Positions 1-12,161 are shown, counted from the stretch's first letter. The stretch: 40,272 nucleotides of DNA from CAZWCX01 sp964632945 (GCA_964632945.1 CAZWCX010000064.1:1-40272), one strand, 5' to 3'. The notes: generated by a model from the sequence alone, not told the origin. Numbers and translations are program-made.

Positions 1-1652
<1,652 letters not shown>

Positions 1653-1860
1653 GGCAATGTCCTTGCGGTTCAGGGGTTGATGAAAATGGCGTAGGCGCGA
1701 GCGTACGGCGGCGGGCGCCGCCCGCGCGCGCAGGACGCGCGTCGCCCGATCCTACCCGGGTCGGGCGCGGCGTCAAGGGGATTCGGAGCCTTCCGGCGCC
1801 GGACGACGCGCGTCGAGACCTCCGTACCCGCTCCGGTCCACGCTCTCGTCCGGGCCGCTC

Positions 1861-2919
1861 TCACCGCCGCTCGGCCCCCGCCTCCGGGGCCGCCCCGTTC
1901 GCCGACGTGCGCCGCAGAATCCCCCGCAGCAGCCGCCCCAGCAGGTCCGACCCCGTGATCAACCGCGGCTCGTCCGTCCACAACAGGATCGTGTCGTGCC
2001 GGATCACGTGGTCGTCGGTCTTGTCCCGGTCGAACCGCAATTCCGAAATGACGTGACCGAGCGCGGTCTTCGGGTCGCGGATCACCACCGGCGCATGGCA
2101 ATATGCGTGCGGATCGAGCGGACCTTCCCCGAACAGGGCCGCGCGCAGGAGCAGGTTCGCCTCCAGAATCCGCCGCGGTTCCCCCGCCTCGTCGACCACG
2201 ACCACCCAGGTCTTGCCCGACGCGTTCACCTGACGCAGGAACGGGTCGGCCGGGTCGCGCGCGATGGCGGGGAACTGCGGCCTCCCGTCCCGGAACGGCA
2301 AGCAAACCACGCTCGCCGGATCGAGCGCCGTCCCTTCGGTGCCCACCGCCAGGTCGTCGATGGTCAGGAAGTTCAACGCCCCGATCGCCTCGAGCCGGTC
2401 CACCTCCGTCTCGTCCGACTCCATGTGCAGCCGGATGATCTGCTTCAGGTCCACCTCGCGAAAGTAGGCGATCGACTCCTTCCCCAGCCAGATGTCGAGC
2501 AGCCAGGCCGACGGCTTCACCACCGGGTAGAGCAGCATCTGGTACAGCCGCAACACCGGCGCCAGCATCGACGCCATGCGCAGGGCGTGGCGCGAAAAGT
2601 ACGCCTGCGGCACGATCTCGCCGAACAGCGTGATGAACACCGTGGAGAAAAGGAACGCCATCGCCCCGGTGAGCACCGAGTCCGCGAGCAAAGCCAGCAG
2701 CACGTTGACCGCGACGTTCCCCCACAGGATCGTCGTCAGCACCAGGTTCGAGTCCTCGCGGAGGGCGAGAACCCGCTCGGCGGCGTGGTTGCCGCCCGCG
2801 ACCTCGACCTGCAATTCCAGTCGGCTCAGCCGAAACAGGGCCAGGTTCAGCCCCGAAAACGTGGCCGACTGGCTCAGGCAGACCGCCATCCCCAGCCAGG
2901 TCAGCGCGGTCCCGCTCAT
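1861..2919 (-). CDS. DUF21/CNNM-type membrane protein with CBS-like region
   Basis: A 352-residue integral membrane protein of the CNNM/CorC-related family, linked in characterised members to Mg2+ or other divalent-cation export. The N-terminal third holds four hydrophobic segments and family signatures FSGLNLALFRLSR, LTTILWGNVAVN and FGEIVPQA (DUF21 domain, about residues 5-175). A cytoplasmic region from about residue 200 looks like a divergent CBS pair, with TWVVVVDEAGEPRRI typical of a CBS core strand-turn. The C-terminal CorC/HlyC transporter-associated domain seen in many relatives is absent. ATG 2919 is chosen because GGGAGGAG lies just upstream; a longer reading to 3165 adds only low-complexity residues. 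The transported ion cannot be told from sequence. Confidence 0.87.
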   Translation of the reverse strand: MSGTALTWLGMAVCLSQSATFSGLNLALFRLSRLELQVEVAGGNHAAERVLALREDSNLVLTTILWGNVAVNVLLALLADSVLTGAMAFLFSTVFITLFGEIVPQAYFSRHALRMASMLAPVLRLYQMLLYPVVKPSAWLLDIWLGKESIAYFREVDLKQIIRLHMESDETEVDRLEAIGALNFLTIDDLAVGTEGTALDPASVVCLPFRDGRPQFPAIARDPADPFLRQVNASGKTWVVVVDEAGEPRRILEANLLLRAALFGEGPLDPHAYCHAPVVIRDPKTALGHVISELRFDRDKTDDHVIRHDTILLWTDEPRLITGSDLLGRLLRGILRRTSANGAAPEAGAERR

Positions 2920-3307
2920 GGCTCCTCCCACCCACACCGGGCCGGTCCGGGCGCGCGTTCGCTCGCGCCGCCCCGCGCCGGCCGCACACCCGGTTCTACT
3001 CGATCGGTCCGAATCCCGCCACCTTCGCGGTGTCGCGATGGGAGACGCGGTCGCGCAGGGAGGCGCCGCTTGCCGGGGGGAGCCGGCGCGCGTTTTCCCG
3101 GGCGATTCCCCCGGCCCGGGCTTCCGCCCGCCGCGTTGGAGCGCCGCGGGCCCGCCGCCGCCCACCGCGTGGCCGGCTGACCCCGAGCGAGGCGATCATC
3201 TCTTCCGTATCCTGATATACAGGATTCCTTCTTATAAGTAAGTCAGGAACTTGAACGTGATTGGGGGTTTTTCGTACCATAACCATCCTCGTTTCGCGGA
3301 GGGCGCC
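2920..3307. other. Divergent intergenic region with AT-rich island
   Basis: 388 bases between the divergent DUF21 gene and the giant gluzincin gene. The left 270 bases are very GC-rich and show no supported gene. Around 3200-3245 the sequence becomes clearly AT-richer and contains a perfect inverted repeat and a -10-like TATAAG (separate entry). The short open frames here look like compositional shadows. Confidence 0.6.
3209..3238 (+). promoter_or_regulatory. Candidate promoter overlapped by inverted repeat
   Basis: Inverted repeat ATCCTG (3209-3214) / CAGGAT (3220-3225) with a 5-base centre, followed by -10-like TATAAG at 3233-3238. The 17-base spacing would put the -35 at 3210-3215 (TCCTGA, a poor match), inside the repeat. 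The arrangement suggests an activator- or repressor-bound promoter for the gene at 3308. Inference only. Confidence 0.4.
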
Positions 3308-6300
3308 TTGCCGACGGAAGCCGATCAACAATTCGCCGAGTTTCTGGCCGCGGAAGGGGTGATCGCCTCCGCGGACTTGGAGGGCGCACTCGCCGCCGTT
3401 GATCGCATTGCCGCGCTGGGCATTTGCGTCACCCTCGCCGACGTGCTGACCTCCCGCGGAGTCCTCACCCCCGAGAAGACCGCCGGGCTTCTGGGGGTGT
3501 CGATCCGACGCTCCGAAGGGGGCGTGCTGGGCAGCCGATTCGATGGGCTGCACTTGCCCGCCGAACAAGAGCGCCGCCTGGCCGAGATTGCGGCCGCGCA
3601 AGGCTGGGTGACGGTCGAGGGTTGCCGGGAGGCCGTACGCCTCCAGGCGGCGCTGGAGATTGAGGGCCTCAAGGTCCCCCTGGCCGCGATCCTCGTCGAT
3701 CGCGCCGGTTTGCCTGCCGAAGCGGTGGAGGATCTGGCTCGCAAAGCCGCGGTACCGTTCACGGCGGCGCCGGGAGACGTGCCGGCGTCGGTTGCGGGGC
3801 CCGGGGCGGCGCCGGCAAGCGGGGGAGGTCCCGCGCCTCCCGCAGGCCGAGGTCGTCCGGGAGGTCCCGGCGCGGAGGCGCGCCCGGCGTCGGCCGCGGC
3901 CGGTCGCGCGTCGGGTGTCCATCGCGCGTCCGCGTCTCCGCAGCCGTCTCCGCCCCCGGCGCGCCCGCCCGCCGGCGCTCGACCCGAATCCCGGGGATCG
4001 CTGCCCCCGGTTCGGCCGCGACGCGGCGCGTCGTCGGGCGCCCACCGTCCGGTCCCGGCCGGGCGAGGCGAGGCGCCGCCCGGGCCGGCGGGTCTTTCCG
4101 CCCCGCTTCTGGCCGGCGGCGCCGGGCTCATCCTCTTGGTCGGGGGGCTCGGCGCGTATCTCGGTTGGCGCTCCGGGGAGCCGCAGGAATCCCCGCGGCC
4201 GGCGACCCGCGTGGACGGCCCGCGGGCGCCGGCCAATGCGGCCCCGCCCCTCGATCCCGCCCGCCCGCCGGTCGCCGAGGAGCCGAAGCGGGAGTCGGAG
4301 GAGTCGTCGGCACGCGCGGCGATCGATCGCGCTCGCGCCCGCGCCGACCAGGGGGAACTCGAGCCGGCGCTCGACTCCCTCGCCGCCGCCCTCGCCGGCC
4401 CGCTCGGACGCCACGAAGCGGCGCGCGCGCTTCTGGAAGCGGAGCGGGAGAATCTGCTCGAGCGCGCCGGCGACGCGCTGCTGCGCCGCGCCCAGGAGCT
4501 CGTCGCGAAGGGCGAGCGCGACGCCGCCGGCGACCTGCTGCGCCGGATCCTTGCACGTTTCCCCGGCACCCTGCACGAGGACGCGGCCCGCCACATGCTC
4601 GATGCGCTCGCCGGGGGCGGGCCGCGACCCGGACCGGCCGGCGAGCCCGGGTCCGGCGGCGTGCGCGAGCCGGCGGGGGGACCGGGCCCGGCCCCCGGTC
4701 CGGACCCCGTTCGGGAGCCGCGGCCGGTCCGCGGACCGGTGAGCGCCGAAGACCGCCGGCGGGCGTACGAGCTCGCGGACAAGGCGGCCGAACTCGCCGA
4801 CAAGCGGGAGGATGACGCCGCGCGCCGCCGCATCCAGGAGGCACTCGCCATCGACCCGGAGTGCGCGCTCGCCATCGGCATCCGCGGATTCCTGGTCAAG
4901 GCGCACAACCGCCAGGAGGCGCTCGAAGACCTCACCTTCGCCATCGACCACATGGAGCGTGACCGGATCAACTGGCCGTGGATCCTCTCGCGGCGCATCT
5001 TTCTTTACATGGAAGCCGGGAACTGGCGCGCGGTCTTCGAGGAGGCCGACCGCGCCATCGCGACCCTGGGGTCGCGGAGCGGCTACTACCCGCAATTCGT
5101 TTCGTTCCGCGGCTGGGCTCGGGTCAATCTCGGCGACATCGACGGCGGCCTGAGCGAGATGGACCGGGCCGTCCAGATGGAACCGGACCGGGCTTACATG
5201 TACGTGCGCTTCCACGCCTACCTCTACAAGGCCGACTGGGCCGCCCTGCTCGCGGAAGCGGACCGGAGCCTGCGGATCGAACCGCGGAACAGCAACGCCC
5301 CCTACCATCGGATCCGTGCCCTCGTCGCCCTGGGGCGATTCGACGAGGCCGCGACGGAAGTGGAGCGGGTCCGCGCCGTCCACGGTTCGAGCGGACTGAC
5401 CTCCATGTGCGCCGCCTACTTCCACTCGACCCCCGGGGCGGGCCGGCACTACGATCCCGACCGGGCGCTGCGGGAGATGGGCCGGGTCAGCCTGACGAGT
5501 ACGTTCGAGGCGCTGCACACCCAGGGTCGCATTCTCTTCCTGTCCGAACGGTACACCCAAGTGGTGTCCGAACTGGAATCTCACGGGCACCTCGACGAAT
5601 TCGAGATCGTCTTTCTCCTCGGCGCCGCGCACTTCAAGCTCGGCAACTTCGCGGAGGCGCGCCGCAGGCTCGGGGAAGCGCGTCGCCTCAATCCGTACCT
5701 TCGCCGTCATGCCGAGCCGATCGCCGGTCTGGCCGAGTATCTCGATTCGTTCGATCGATCCGAGCGCGCCACCGCGCGCGCGGTGCGCGAATTCAAGATC
5801 ACGTTCGAGGCGGAAACCGCGCCCCTCTCCCGCGCCGAGATCGACACGATGGTGCGCCGGTTCGAGTTCGAGCGGGCGGTTCGGGAGGGGGAGCGGCACC
5901 GGGACGCGATGGAGTCCCCCGATTTACGCGAGGAGACCGAGCGACGGCTCGCCGAGATCCGCGGTCTGGCGACCTGCTTCCGGCGCTTTCGCGAGATGCT
6001 CGATGCGGGCCGGATCCCCGACCTCAAGGTGCGCGCGGGCACCATGGAGGTCGCCGTCACCCGCTCCGCCGCGGGCGGGTCGTTCGAGTACTCCTTCCCG
6101 AAGGGGGCGGGCAAGGCGCCGTGGGGCGCCCTCGGCATCGAAACCATGCTCGCCGCCCTCCACCGGGCCGCCCCGACTCCCGAGGAGAGCGTGGCGCTCG
6201 GCCTCCTGGCGTGGGACCTGGGGCTGCCCGACCGGTCGTTCGAGCTCCTCCGCAAGGGGGAAAAGGGCGGACCCAAGGCGCGCGCCCTGCTCGACCTGGG

Positions 6301-7342
6301 GGTCTCGGCGCGACGCGGCCTGTCGGTGCCGGAAGGTGGGTTCCTCGCCTGCCGCGGACGATTCGTCACGCCGGAGGAGAAACAACACCTCGACGCCGGG
6401 CGGGTCGAATTCGAGGGTCAATGGGTCACCCCGGCCGCGCGCGAAAAACTCGCTCGCGGCCTGATCGAGGTGAGCGGGACGTGGGTGCCGCGCGAGGAGG
6501 GCGAACTCCTCCGCCGCGGTTTCAAGCGGTACAAGGACCGCTGGTACTCCCGCGAGGAATACCTGTCCATCCGCTCCCGCTGGGAGGACGCCTACGAGGT
6601 GCGCACCGAGCACTACGAGATCCGCACCAACCGGAGCGAGGAGTTCGCCGCCGAGCTCGGAAAGGTCGCGGAGGCCGCGTACCGCGAACTGCGCGCGCTG
6701 TACGGAGGGGATGAACCGCGGTTGCCGGGCCGGGAGCGAATGACGCTCTGGGCCTTCGCCCGCTTCGAGGACTACCGTGCCTATTGCGTCGAACATAAGT
6801 GCGAGGACCACCTGCAGGCGGCCGGCTTCGCCCGCTCCGATTCCAACGTCGTGGTCGGCTGGGACAAGACCGAAAGCCTGCAGCAGTTCCTGCAGACCAT
6901 GGCGCACGAGGCCGCCCACCTCTACTACTTCCGCGTGCGTCCCGCGGGTCGGCCCCCGTCCTGGTACACCGAGGGCATGGCCACCCAACTCGAGGGGTTT
7001 ACGTGGAAGGGGAGCGAATACGCCTTCGACCGCGTGAGCGCGTCGCGGCTCCCCTTCCTCAAGGAGTCGATCCGCAAGAGTCGGCTCCTGCCGCTCGACC
7101 AGTTGCTGGCCGGCAACGCGCTTTCCCTGATCAACTCCGATCCGGAGAAGGCGCTCGTCTTCTACGCCCAATCGTGGGGGCTCTTCTACTTCCTGACGAA
7201 CACGAATCGCGCCGACCTTCGCGACGCCTTCGAGAAGTACCGCAAGTCGATCGATGCCGGAACCGATCGACCGCTGTCGGACTTCCTGCCCGACCTCAAG
7301 AAGCTCGAGGCGGACCTGACGAAGTACATCGAGGCGATGTGA
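3308..7342 (+). CDS. Giant membrane-anchored TPR protein with C-terminal gluzincin (HEXXH) domain
   Basis: About 1344 residues. Residues 1-150 hold two related helical modules of the type seen at the N-terminus of planctomycete signalling proteins. Residues 155-265 are Pro/Ala/Gly-rich, a hydrophobic segment follows (265-287, LLAGGAGLILLVGGLGAYL), then Glu/Ala-rich helices and TPR-like repeats (about 478-790). Residues 1011-1091 contain 3-4 copies of a 20-residue Gly-x-Trp-Val motif. The C-terminal domain has H1200-E-A-A-H1204 and downstream E1222 in WYTEGMA, the zinc ligands and catalytic Glu of gluzincins, as in the DUF1570/peptidase MA-like group. TTG 3308 has GGAGGG 4 bases upstream; TTG 3251 or GTG 3257 in the same frame are possible alternatives. 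With one hydrophobic segment, the TPR and protease parts are probably outside the cytoplasm. Substrate unknown. Confidence 0.85.
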   Translation: MPTEADQQFAEFLAAEGVIASADLEGALAAVDRIAALGICVTLADVLTSRGVLTPEKTAGLLGVSIRRSEGGVLGSRFDGLHLPAEQERRLAEIAAAQGWVTVEGCREAVRLQAALEIEGLKVPLAAILVDRAGLPAEAVEDLARKAAVPFTAAPGDVPASVAGPGAAPASGGGPAPPAGRGRPGGPGAEARPASAAAGRASGVHRASASPQPSPPPARPPAGARPESRGSLPPVRPRRGASSGAHRPVPAGRGEAPPGPAGLSAPLLAGGAGLILLVGGLGAYLGWRSGEPQESPRPATRVDGPRAPANAAPPLDPARPPVAEEPKRESEESSARAAIDRARARADQGELEPALDSLAAALAGPLGRHEAARALLEAERENLLERAGDALLRRAQELVAKGERDAAGDLLRRILARFPGTLHEDAARHMLDALAGGGPRPGPAGEPGSGGVREPAGGPGPAPGPDPVREPRPVRGPVSAEDRRRAYELADKAAELADKREDDAARRRIQEALAIDPECALAIGIRGFLVKAHNRQEALEDLTFAIDHMERDRINWPWILSRRIFLYMEAGNWRAVFEEADRAIATLGSRSGYYPQFVSFRGWARVNLGDIDGGLSEMDRAVQMEPDRAYMYVRFHAYLYKADWAALLAEADRSLRIEPRNSNAPYHRIRALVALGRFDEAATEVERVRAVHGSSGLTSMCAAYFHSTPGAGRHYDPDRALREMGRVSLTSTFEALHTQGRILFLSERYTQVVSELESHGHLDEFEIVFLLGAAHFKLGNFAEARRRLGEARRLNPYLRRHAEPIAGLAEYLDSFDRSERATARAVREFKITFEAETAPLSRAEIDTMVRRFEFERAVREGERHRDAMESPDLREETERRLAEIRGLATCFRRFREMLDAGRIPDLKVRAGTMEVAVTRSAAGGSFEYSFPKGAGKAPWGALGIETMLAALHRAAPTPEESVALGLLAWDLGLPDRSFELLRKGEKGGPKARALLDLGVSARRGLSVPEGGFLACRGRFVTPEEKQHLDAGRVEFEGQWVTPAAREKLARGLIEVSGTWVPREEGELLRRGFKRYKDRWYSREEYLSIRSRWEDAYEVRTEHYEIRTNRSEEFAAELGKVAEAAYRELRALYGGDEPRLPGRERMTLWAFARFEDYRAYCVEHKCEDHLQAAGFARSDSNVVVGWDKTESLQQFLQTMAHEAAHLYYFRVRPAGRPPSWYTEGMATQLEGFTWKGSEYAFDRVSASRLPFLKESIRKSRLLPLDQLLAGNALSLINSDPEKALVFYAQSWGLFYFLTNTNRADLRDAFEKYRKSIDAGTDRPLSDFLPDLKKLEADLTKYIEAM

Positions 7343-7363
7343 CGCCGTCGAAGCGACGGCGTC
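7341..7363 (+). terminator. Perfect 10-bp hairpin over stop codon
   Basis: GACGCCGTCG (7341-7350), loop AAG, CGACGGCGTC (7354-7363). The hairpin begins within the stop codon of the preceding gene. There is no T-tract, so it could be a transcript-end or mRNA-stabilising structure rather than a classic intrinsic terminator. Confidence 0.4.
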
Positions 7364-7430
7364 GACGTCGTCGCGGCGCGCCCCGCCGGCCCGACGAGGC
7401 TCGTCCGCCGACCCATCCCCGCCTTCGGCG

Positions 7431-7458
7431 TTGACTCGCCCATCCCGCGTGGTACACT
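7431..7458 (+). promoter_or_regulatory. Sigma-70-type promoter for TPR gene / hslVU
   Basis: TTGACT (7431-7436), 16-base spacer, TACACT (7453-7458). Predicted start near 7465, about 70 bases before ATG 7536. This is one of the best matches to the housekeeping consensus in the window and may drive the following gene and hslVU. Confidence 0.72.
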
Positions 7459-7535
7459 GCGGTTCTTGCGGAGGGGCCCCGGGTCCGGCCCCACGCGCCG
7501 CCTCGTCGTCCCGGCTGCCCAGGAGACGCCCGCCC

Positions 7536-8903
7536 ATGAAGAAGATGTTCTTCCTCCTGCTCTTTCTCGCCGTCGTCGGCGGGCTCGGCTACGGAGTGTA
7601 TACGGGAATGGCGGGGTCGGAACTCCAGGACAAGATGCGATCCGCCGTCGACACCGTGAAGGACAAGATCGATGACGCGCAGGGAGGCGTCACCGGCACG
7701 GATCCCGCCAAGACCCCTGCCGCGGGGGTGGAAGGGAAGAGCGGGACCGGCATCGCCACCGTCGGCACCACCAAGACCCAGCCCGGCACGACTCCCGAGA
7801 GCGGGGACTCGAAGGCGCCGGGGCAGACGCCGCAGTCCATGACCGACAAGGCCGCCCAAACCGTCCTCGCCGCCGCCGAGAAGCTCTACAAGGAAGCCCA
7901 GTTCGCCGGCGCCGTCGAGAAACTCCAGTCGGTCCTCAACTCCTCCGTCGAAAAACCCCTCGAGGAACGCGCCGCGCGCCTCTCGGGTCGCGCCCGCACC
8001 TTCGCCGACGTCCTCGACGACATCCCGGACAATCAGCGCGCCAACCCCGACAACATGGTCGATGTCGTCCTCATGTCCGGCAATACCATGCGCGGCATGC
8101 TCGTCGCCGACACGCCCGGCGAGGTCCGCATTCGCCGCCCGGGCGGCCTCGAAATGGGCATCCGCAAGAGCCAGGTCAAAGAGGTCCTCAAGCTCGACCT
8201 CGCTCGCGTCCACGAGCAGCTCGAAGGCGAGCTCGCCGCCCAACTGAAGAAGCGCAGCGCCCCGACCGCGACCGACTACTACGAGCTCGCCGTCTTCTGC
8301 TACAAGAACCGCCTCGACCACCGCGTCGCCGAGATGCTGGAAAAGGCGCTCGAGAAGGACCCCAACCTCAACAAATCGTTGCACCACCAGAAGGCCAAGA
8401 ACATGTACGAGGCCTACGTCTGGTTCATGGGCCGCGGCAATCAGAAAGACGCCAAACGCCTGCAGGATCAGCTCACCGCCAAGTACGCGGACACCCCGTA
8501 CGCCAAGATGCTCCAGGAGACGATCGAGGAACTGGCCGCGGCGACCAAGGGAAGCACCGCCGGCGGCGGCGGCGAGGGCCCCCTGGCGGCCGGAGACAAC
8601 GGCGGGAGCGGATCCGAGGCGGGACCCACCCCCTCGTCCGGCGCCACCGAACAGGTCAAGGAACTCGTCGCCAAGGCCAACAAGCTCTACGACGAGGGGA
8701 TGGATCACTTCAACCGCGCGGAACCCGGCTCGCCGAACCGCAAGGAGGAAAACCAGAAGGCGTTCCAGTGCTTCAACCAGTCGCTCGGCCTCTACGAGGA
8801 GGCGTGGGCCCTCTCCGGCGGCGACAACGCGCTGGCCCGCCGCATCGACCAGGTGCGGTCGGTGAAGGTCCTCACGTTCCGGCGCCAGAAGGCGCTCAAC
8901 TAG
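7536..8903 (+). CDS. Membrane-anchored protein with Sm/SH3-like strand module and TPR helices, function unknown
   Basis: 455 residues, not assigned to a characterised family. It begins MKKMFFLLLFLAVVGGLGYG, a single N-terminal anchor or uncleaved signal (residues 3-24), followed by a low-complexity Thr/Gly/Pro linker. Helical TPR-like segments start near residue 105. Around residues 172-222 a beta-rich segment reads VVLMSGNTMRGMLV...VRIRRPGG, resembling a small SH3/Sm-like barrel; a similar module occurs in the exported protein at 15196-16488. A second helical repeat region closes the protein after a Gly-rich spacer. ATG 7536 is chosen because it starts the hydrophobic anchor and has AGGAG upstream. 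It sits 80 bases before hslV and probably shares its transcript, hinting at an envelope role, but function cannot be stated. Confidence 0.82.
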   Translation: MKKMFFLLLFLAVVGGLGYGVYTGMAGSELQDKMRSAVDTVKDKIDDAQGGVTGTDPAKTPAAGVEGKSGTGIATVGTTKTQPGTTPESGDSKAPGQTPQSMTDKAAQTVLAAAEKLYKEAQFAGAVEKLQSVLNSSVEKPLEERAARLSGRARTFADVLDDIPDNQRANPDNMVDVVLMSGNTMRGMLVADTPGEVRIRRPGGLEMGIRKSQVKEVLKLDLARVHEQLEGELAAQLKKRSAPTATDYYELAVFCYKNRLDHRVAEMLEKALEKDPNLNKSLHHQKAKNMYEAYVWFMGRGNQKDAKRLQDQLTAKYADTPYAKMLQETIEELAAATKGSTAGGGGEGPLAAGDNGGSGSEAGPTPSSGATEQVKELVAKANKLYDEGMDHFNRAEPGSPNRKEENQKAFQCFNQSLGLYEEAWALSGGDNALARRIDQVRSVKVLTFRRQKALN

Positions 8904-8904
8904 C

Positions 8905-8940
8905 GCGCCCCGCCCGGCGCCGGCGACCGCACCGGGGCGC
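8905..8940 (+). other. Intercistronic inverted repeat before hslV
   Basis: GCGCCCC (8905-8911) and GGGGCGC (8934-8940) form a perfect 7-bp stem with a 22-base GC-rich loop that can fold further. No T-tract follows. It may be an mRNA-processing or partial attenuation structure, or simply chance in GC-rich DNA. Confidence 0.2.
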
Positions 8941-8983
8941 TCGCGAGCGCGCCGCGCCCCGTCGTCCCTTCCAGGAATCCGAC

Positions 8984-9501
8984 ATGACCACGATCCTCGC
9001 CGTGCGCCATCGCGGCGCCGTCGCCCTCGGCGGCGATGGCCAGGTCACCCAGGGCCAGACCGTCCTCAAGCACGACGCCCGCAAGGTCCGCAAGCTCCAC
9101 GAGGGCAAGGTCCTCGTCGGCTTTGCCGGCGCCACCGCCGACTCCTTCGCCCTCCTCGAGCGCTTCGACGCCATGCTCAAGAAGTTCTCCGGCGGCGTCC
9201 CGCGCGCGGCCATCGAACTCGCCAAGGAGTGGCGCACCGACCGGATGCTCCGCCGCCTCGAGGCCTTTCTCGCCGTCGTCGACCGCGAACACTCCTTTCT
9301 CCTCTCCGGCGCCGGCGACGTCGTCGAACCGGAGGACGGCGTCATCGGCATCGGCTCCGGCGGCCCCTTCGCCCTTGCCGCCGCCCGCGCCCTCATCGCC
9401 CACTCGGACCTCTCCGCCCGCCGCGTTGTCGAGGAATCCCTCCGCATCGCCGGGCGCATCTGCATCTACACCAACGACCACCTCCACGTCGAGGAGCTCG
9501 C

Positions 9502-9505
<4 letters not shown>
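8984..9505 (+). CDS. hslV: ATP-dependent protease proteolytic subunit HslV
   Basis: 173-residue peptidase subunit of the HslUV (ClpQY) complex, a cytoplasmic proteasome-like chamber protease that degrades misfolded and regulatory proteins. It begins MTTILAVRHRGAVALGGDGQ; removal of Met exposes the catalytic N-terminal Thr of the family. Typical features include GQVTQGQTVLK, HDARKVRKL, VGFAGATADSF and IGSGGPFALAAARAL. Length is normal for HslV. ATG 8984 is fixed by the need for the N-terminal Thr. Its TGA overlaps the GTG of hslU by 4 bases, a translationally coupled arrangement. Confidence is very high. Confidence 0.98.
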
Positions 9506-10848
<1,343 letters not shown>

Positions 10849-10865
10849 CCGAGGGCCGGCCACCC

Positions 10866-10894
10866 TTGATCTGCGGTCCCGGCCTCTCTATGAT
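10866..10894 (+). promoter_or_regulatory. Sigma-70-type promoter for DUF2807 gene
   Basis: TTGATC (10866-10871), 17-base spacer, TATGAT (10889-10894). It lies 18 bases after the hslU stop and about 125 bases before ATG 11021, so the DUF2807 gene probably has its own transcript with a leader of roughly 120 bases. Confidence 0.68.
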
Positions 10895-11020
10895 GCTCCG
10901 ATCGTCGGCGGACCTCCGTCTCCCCCGGGTCGGCGAACGACCCGGTCCGCGGAACGCCGGCCGTCCGATCTTTGTTGGATACGGAACCCCCCCTTCGATT
11001 TGAACCCCGGGAGGTGTTTC

Positions 11021-12148
11021 ATGAGACTCGCTCTTGCGCTTGCGCTCTCGATCGTCCTGGCCGCCCCGGCGTGGGCCGGAGACGAGGAGACCTCGTCCTC
11101 CCGCTCCGTCATCACCGTCGACGGGCGCACGATCGAGGTCATCGGCGGGAACGGCTCTTCCGTGACGAGCCGCGACGGCGTGGTCGTCATCCGATCGAAC
11201 GACCAGGAGGTCCGCGTACACGGGAACAAGATCGAGATCAAGGGCAGGAAGCACGACCTTCCGGAGTACAAGCACCTGACCATCAAGACCGGGAAGAAGT
11301 CCGTCAAGGTCGACGTCGACGGCCGGGACCTGGACGAGATCCTCGAGGAGACCGGCCAGGCCGTCGCGGAGGCGGGGGAAGCCATGGACGAGGCCGACGA
11401 GGCGCTGAAGGAAGCCGCCGGCGCCCTCGACGAGGCCTCGAAGGTCCTGGAAGGCCTGGGGATGGGGCCGGACGCTCTCAAGGACGCGGGCAAGGACGCC
11501 GGGGCCGGCGATCACCCGGAATCGGCCGGGCCGCCGGACAAGGAAGATCTCTTCCCCGTCGACCAGGTCAAGACCATTCGCCTGGAAGGGCTGCACGAGT
11601 CGTACCGCGTGGAGATCGACCCCAAGGCGAAGGACGTCGCCGTGCAGCGGCGCAAGGGTACGGTCGGGATCACTCCCACGTGGGCGGACGGGACCCTGAC
11701 GGTGAAGGGAAGCGGCATCGGCCAGGCGCGCGTCACCGTGGTGGCGCCTCCCGGGTTCGCCCTGCAGGTCACCGGCTGCCGCGGCGGCAAGATCGGCGAC
11801 TTCGGCGGCGCGCTCACCCTCTCCACGCTCGGCAGCGAGTCGGTGAAGGTGGGCAAGGTCGCGTCCGCCGATCTGCAGTCTTCGGGCTCGGGCCGCATCG
11901 TCGTGGCGGCGATCGACGGCGGCGACCTCAAGGTCGACATCCTCGGCTCCGGCGGCGTCGAGATCGCCGGCGGCAAGGTCCGCGAAGGGCGCCTCGCCAT
12001 CTCCGGGTCCGGCAACCTCGTCTGCCGCGCGACGATCGCCAAGGCGTGGCTGAGCATCCTCGGGAGCGGCCGCATGAAGGTGGCTCCGCCCACCGAGGTC
12101 GTCGAGAAAAAGGTCCTCGGCAACGGCTCGATCGAGATCCTGAAGTAG
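11021..12148 (+). CDS. Exported DUF2807 (GIN-domain) protein
   Basis: 375 residues. A Sec signal peptide (MRLALALALSIVLAAPAWA) is followed by a strand-rich region and then an amphipathic Ala/Glu-rich helix (about residues 105-155), which looks like a coiled coil. The C-terminal half (about 180-375) is a DUF2807 / head-GIN beta-solenoid: it begins VKTIRLEGLHESYRVEI and contains repeated Gly-Ser-Gly turns (VKGSGIG, SSGSGRI, ILGSGGV, ISGSGNL, ILGSGRM), the signature of the family. Such domains are found in exported proteins and their molecular role is not established. ATG 11021 has GGGAGGTG just upstream; an in-frame TTG at 11000 would include the ribosome-binding site and is rejected. It has its own promoter and is convergent with the kinase gene. 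Confidence 0.88.
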   Translation: MRLALALALSIVLAAPAWAGDEETSSSRSVITVDGRTIEVIGGNGSSVTSRDGVVVIRSNDQEVRVHGNKIEIKGRKHDLPEYKHLTIKTGKKSVKVDVDGRDLDEILEETGQAVAEAGEAMDEADEALKEAAGALDEASKVLEGLGMGPDALKDAGKDAGAGDHPESAGPPDKEDLFPVDQVKTIRLEGLHESYRVEIDPKAKDVAVQRRKGTVGITPTWADGTLTVKGSGIGQARVTVVAPPGFALQVTGCRGGKIGDFGGALTLSTLGSESVKVGKVASADLQSSGSGRIVVAAIDGGDLKVDILGSGGVEIAGGKVREGRLAISGSGNLVCRATIAKAWLSILGSGRMKVAPPTEVVEKKVLGNGSIEILK

Positions 12149-12161
12149 CGCAGGCGTGGTG

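Noticed and set aside
2996..5899. 967-codon minus-strand open frame opposite the giant gluzincin gene
   Set aside because: Composition is typical of high-GC antisense shadow; the plus strand has TPRs, an anchor and a complete metalloprotease site.
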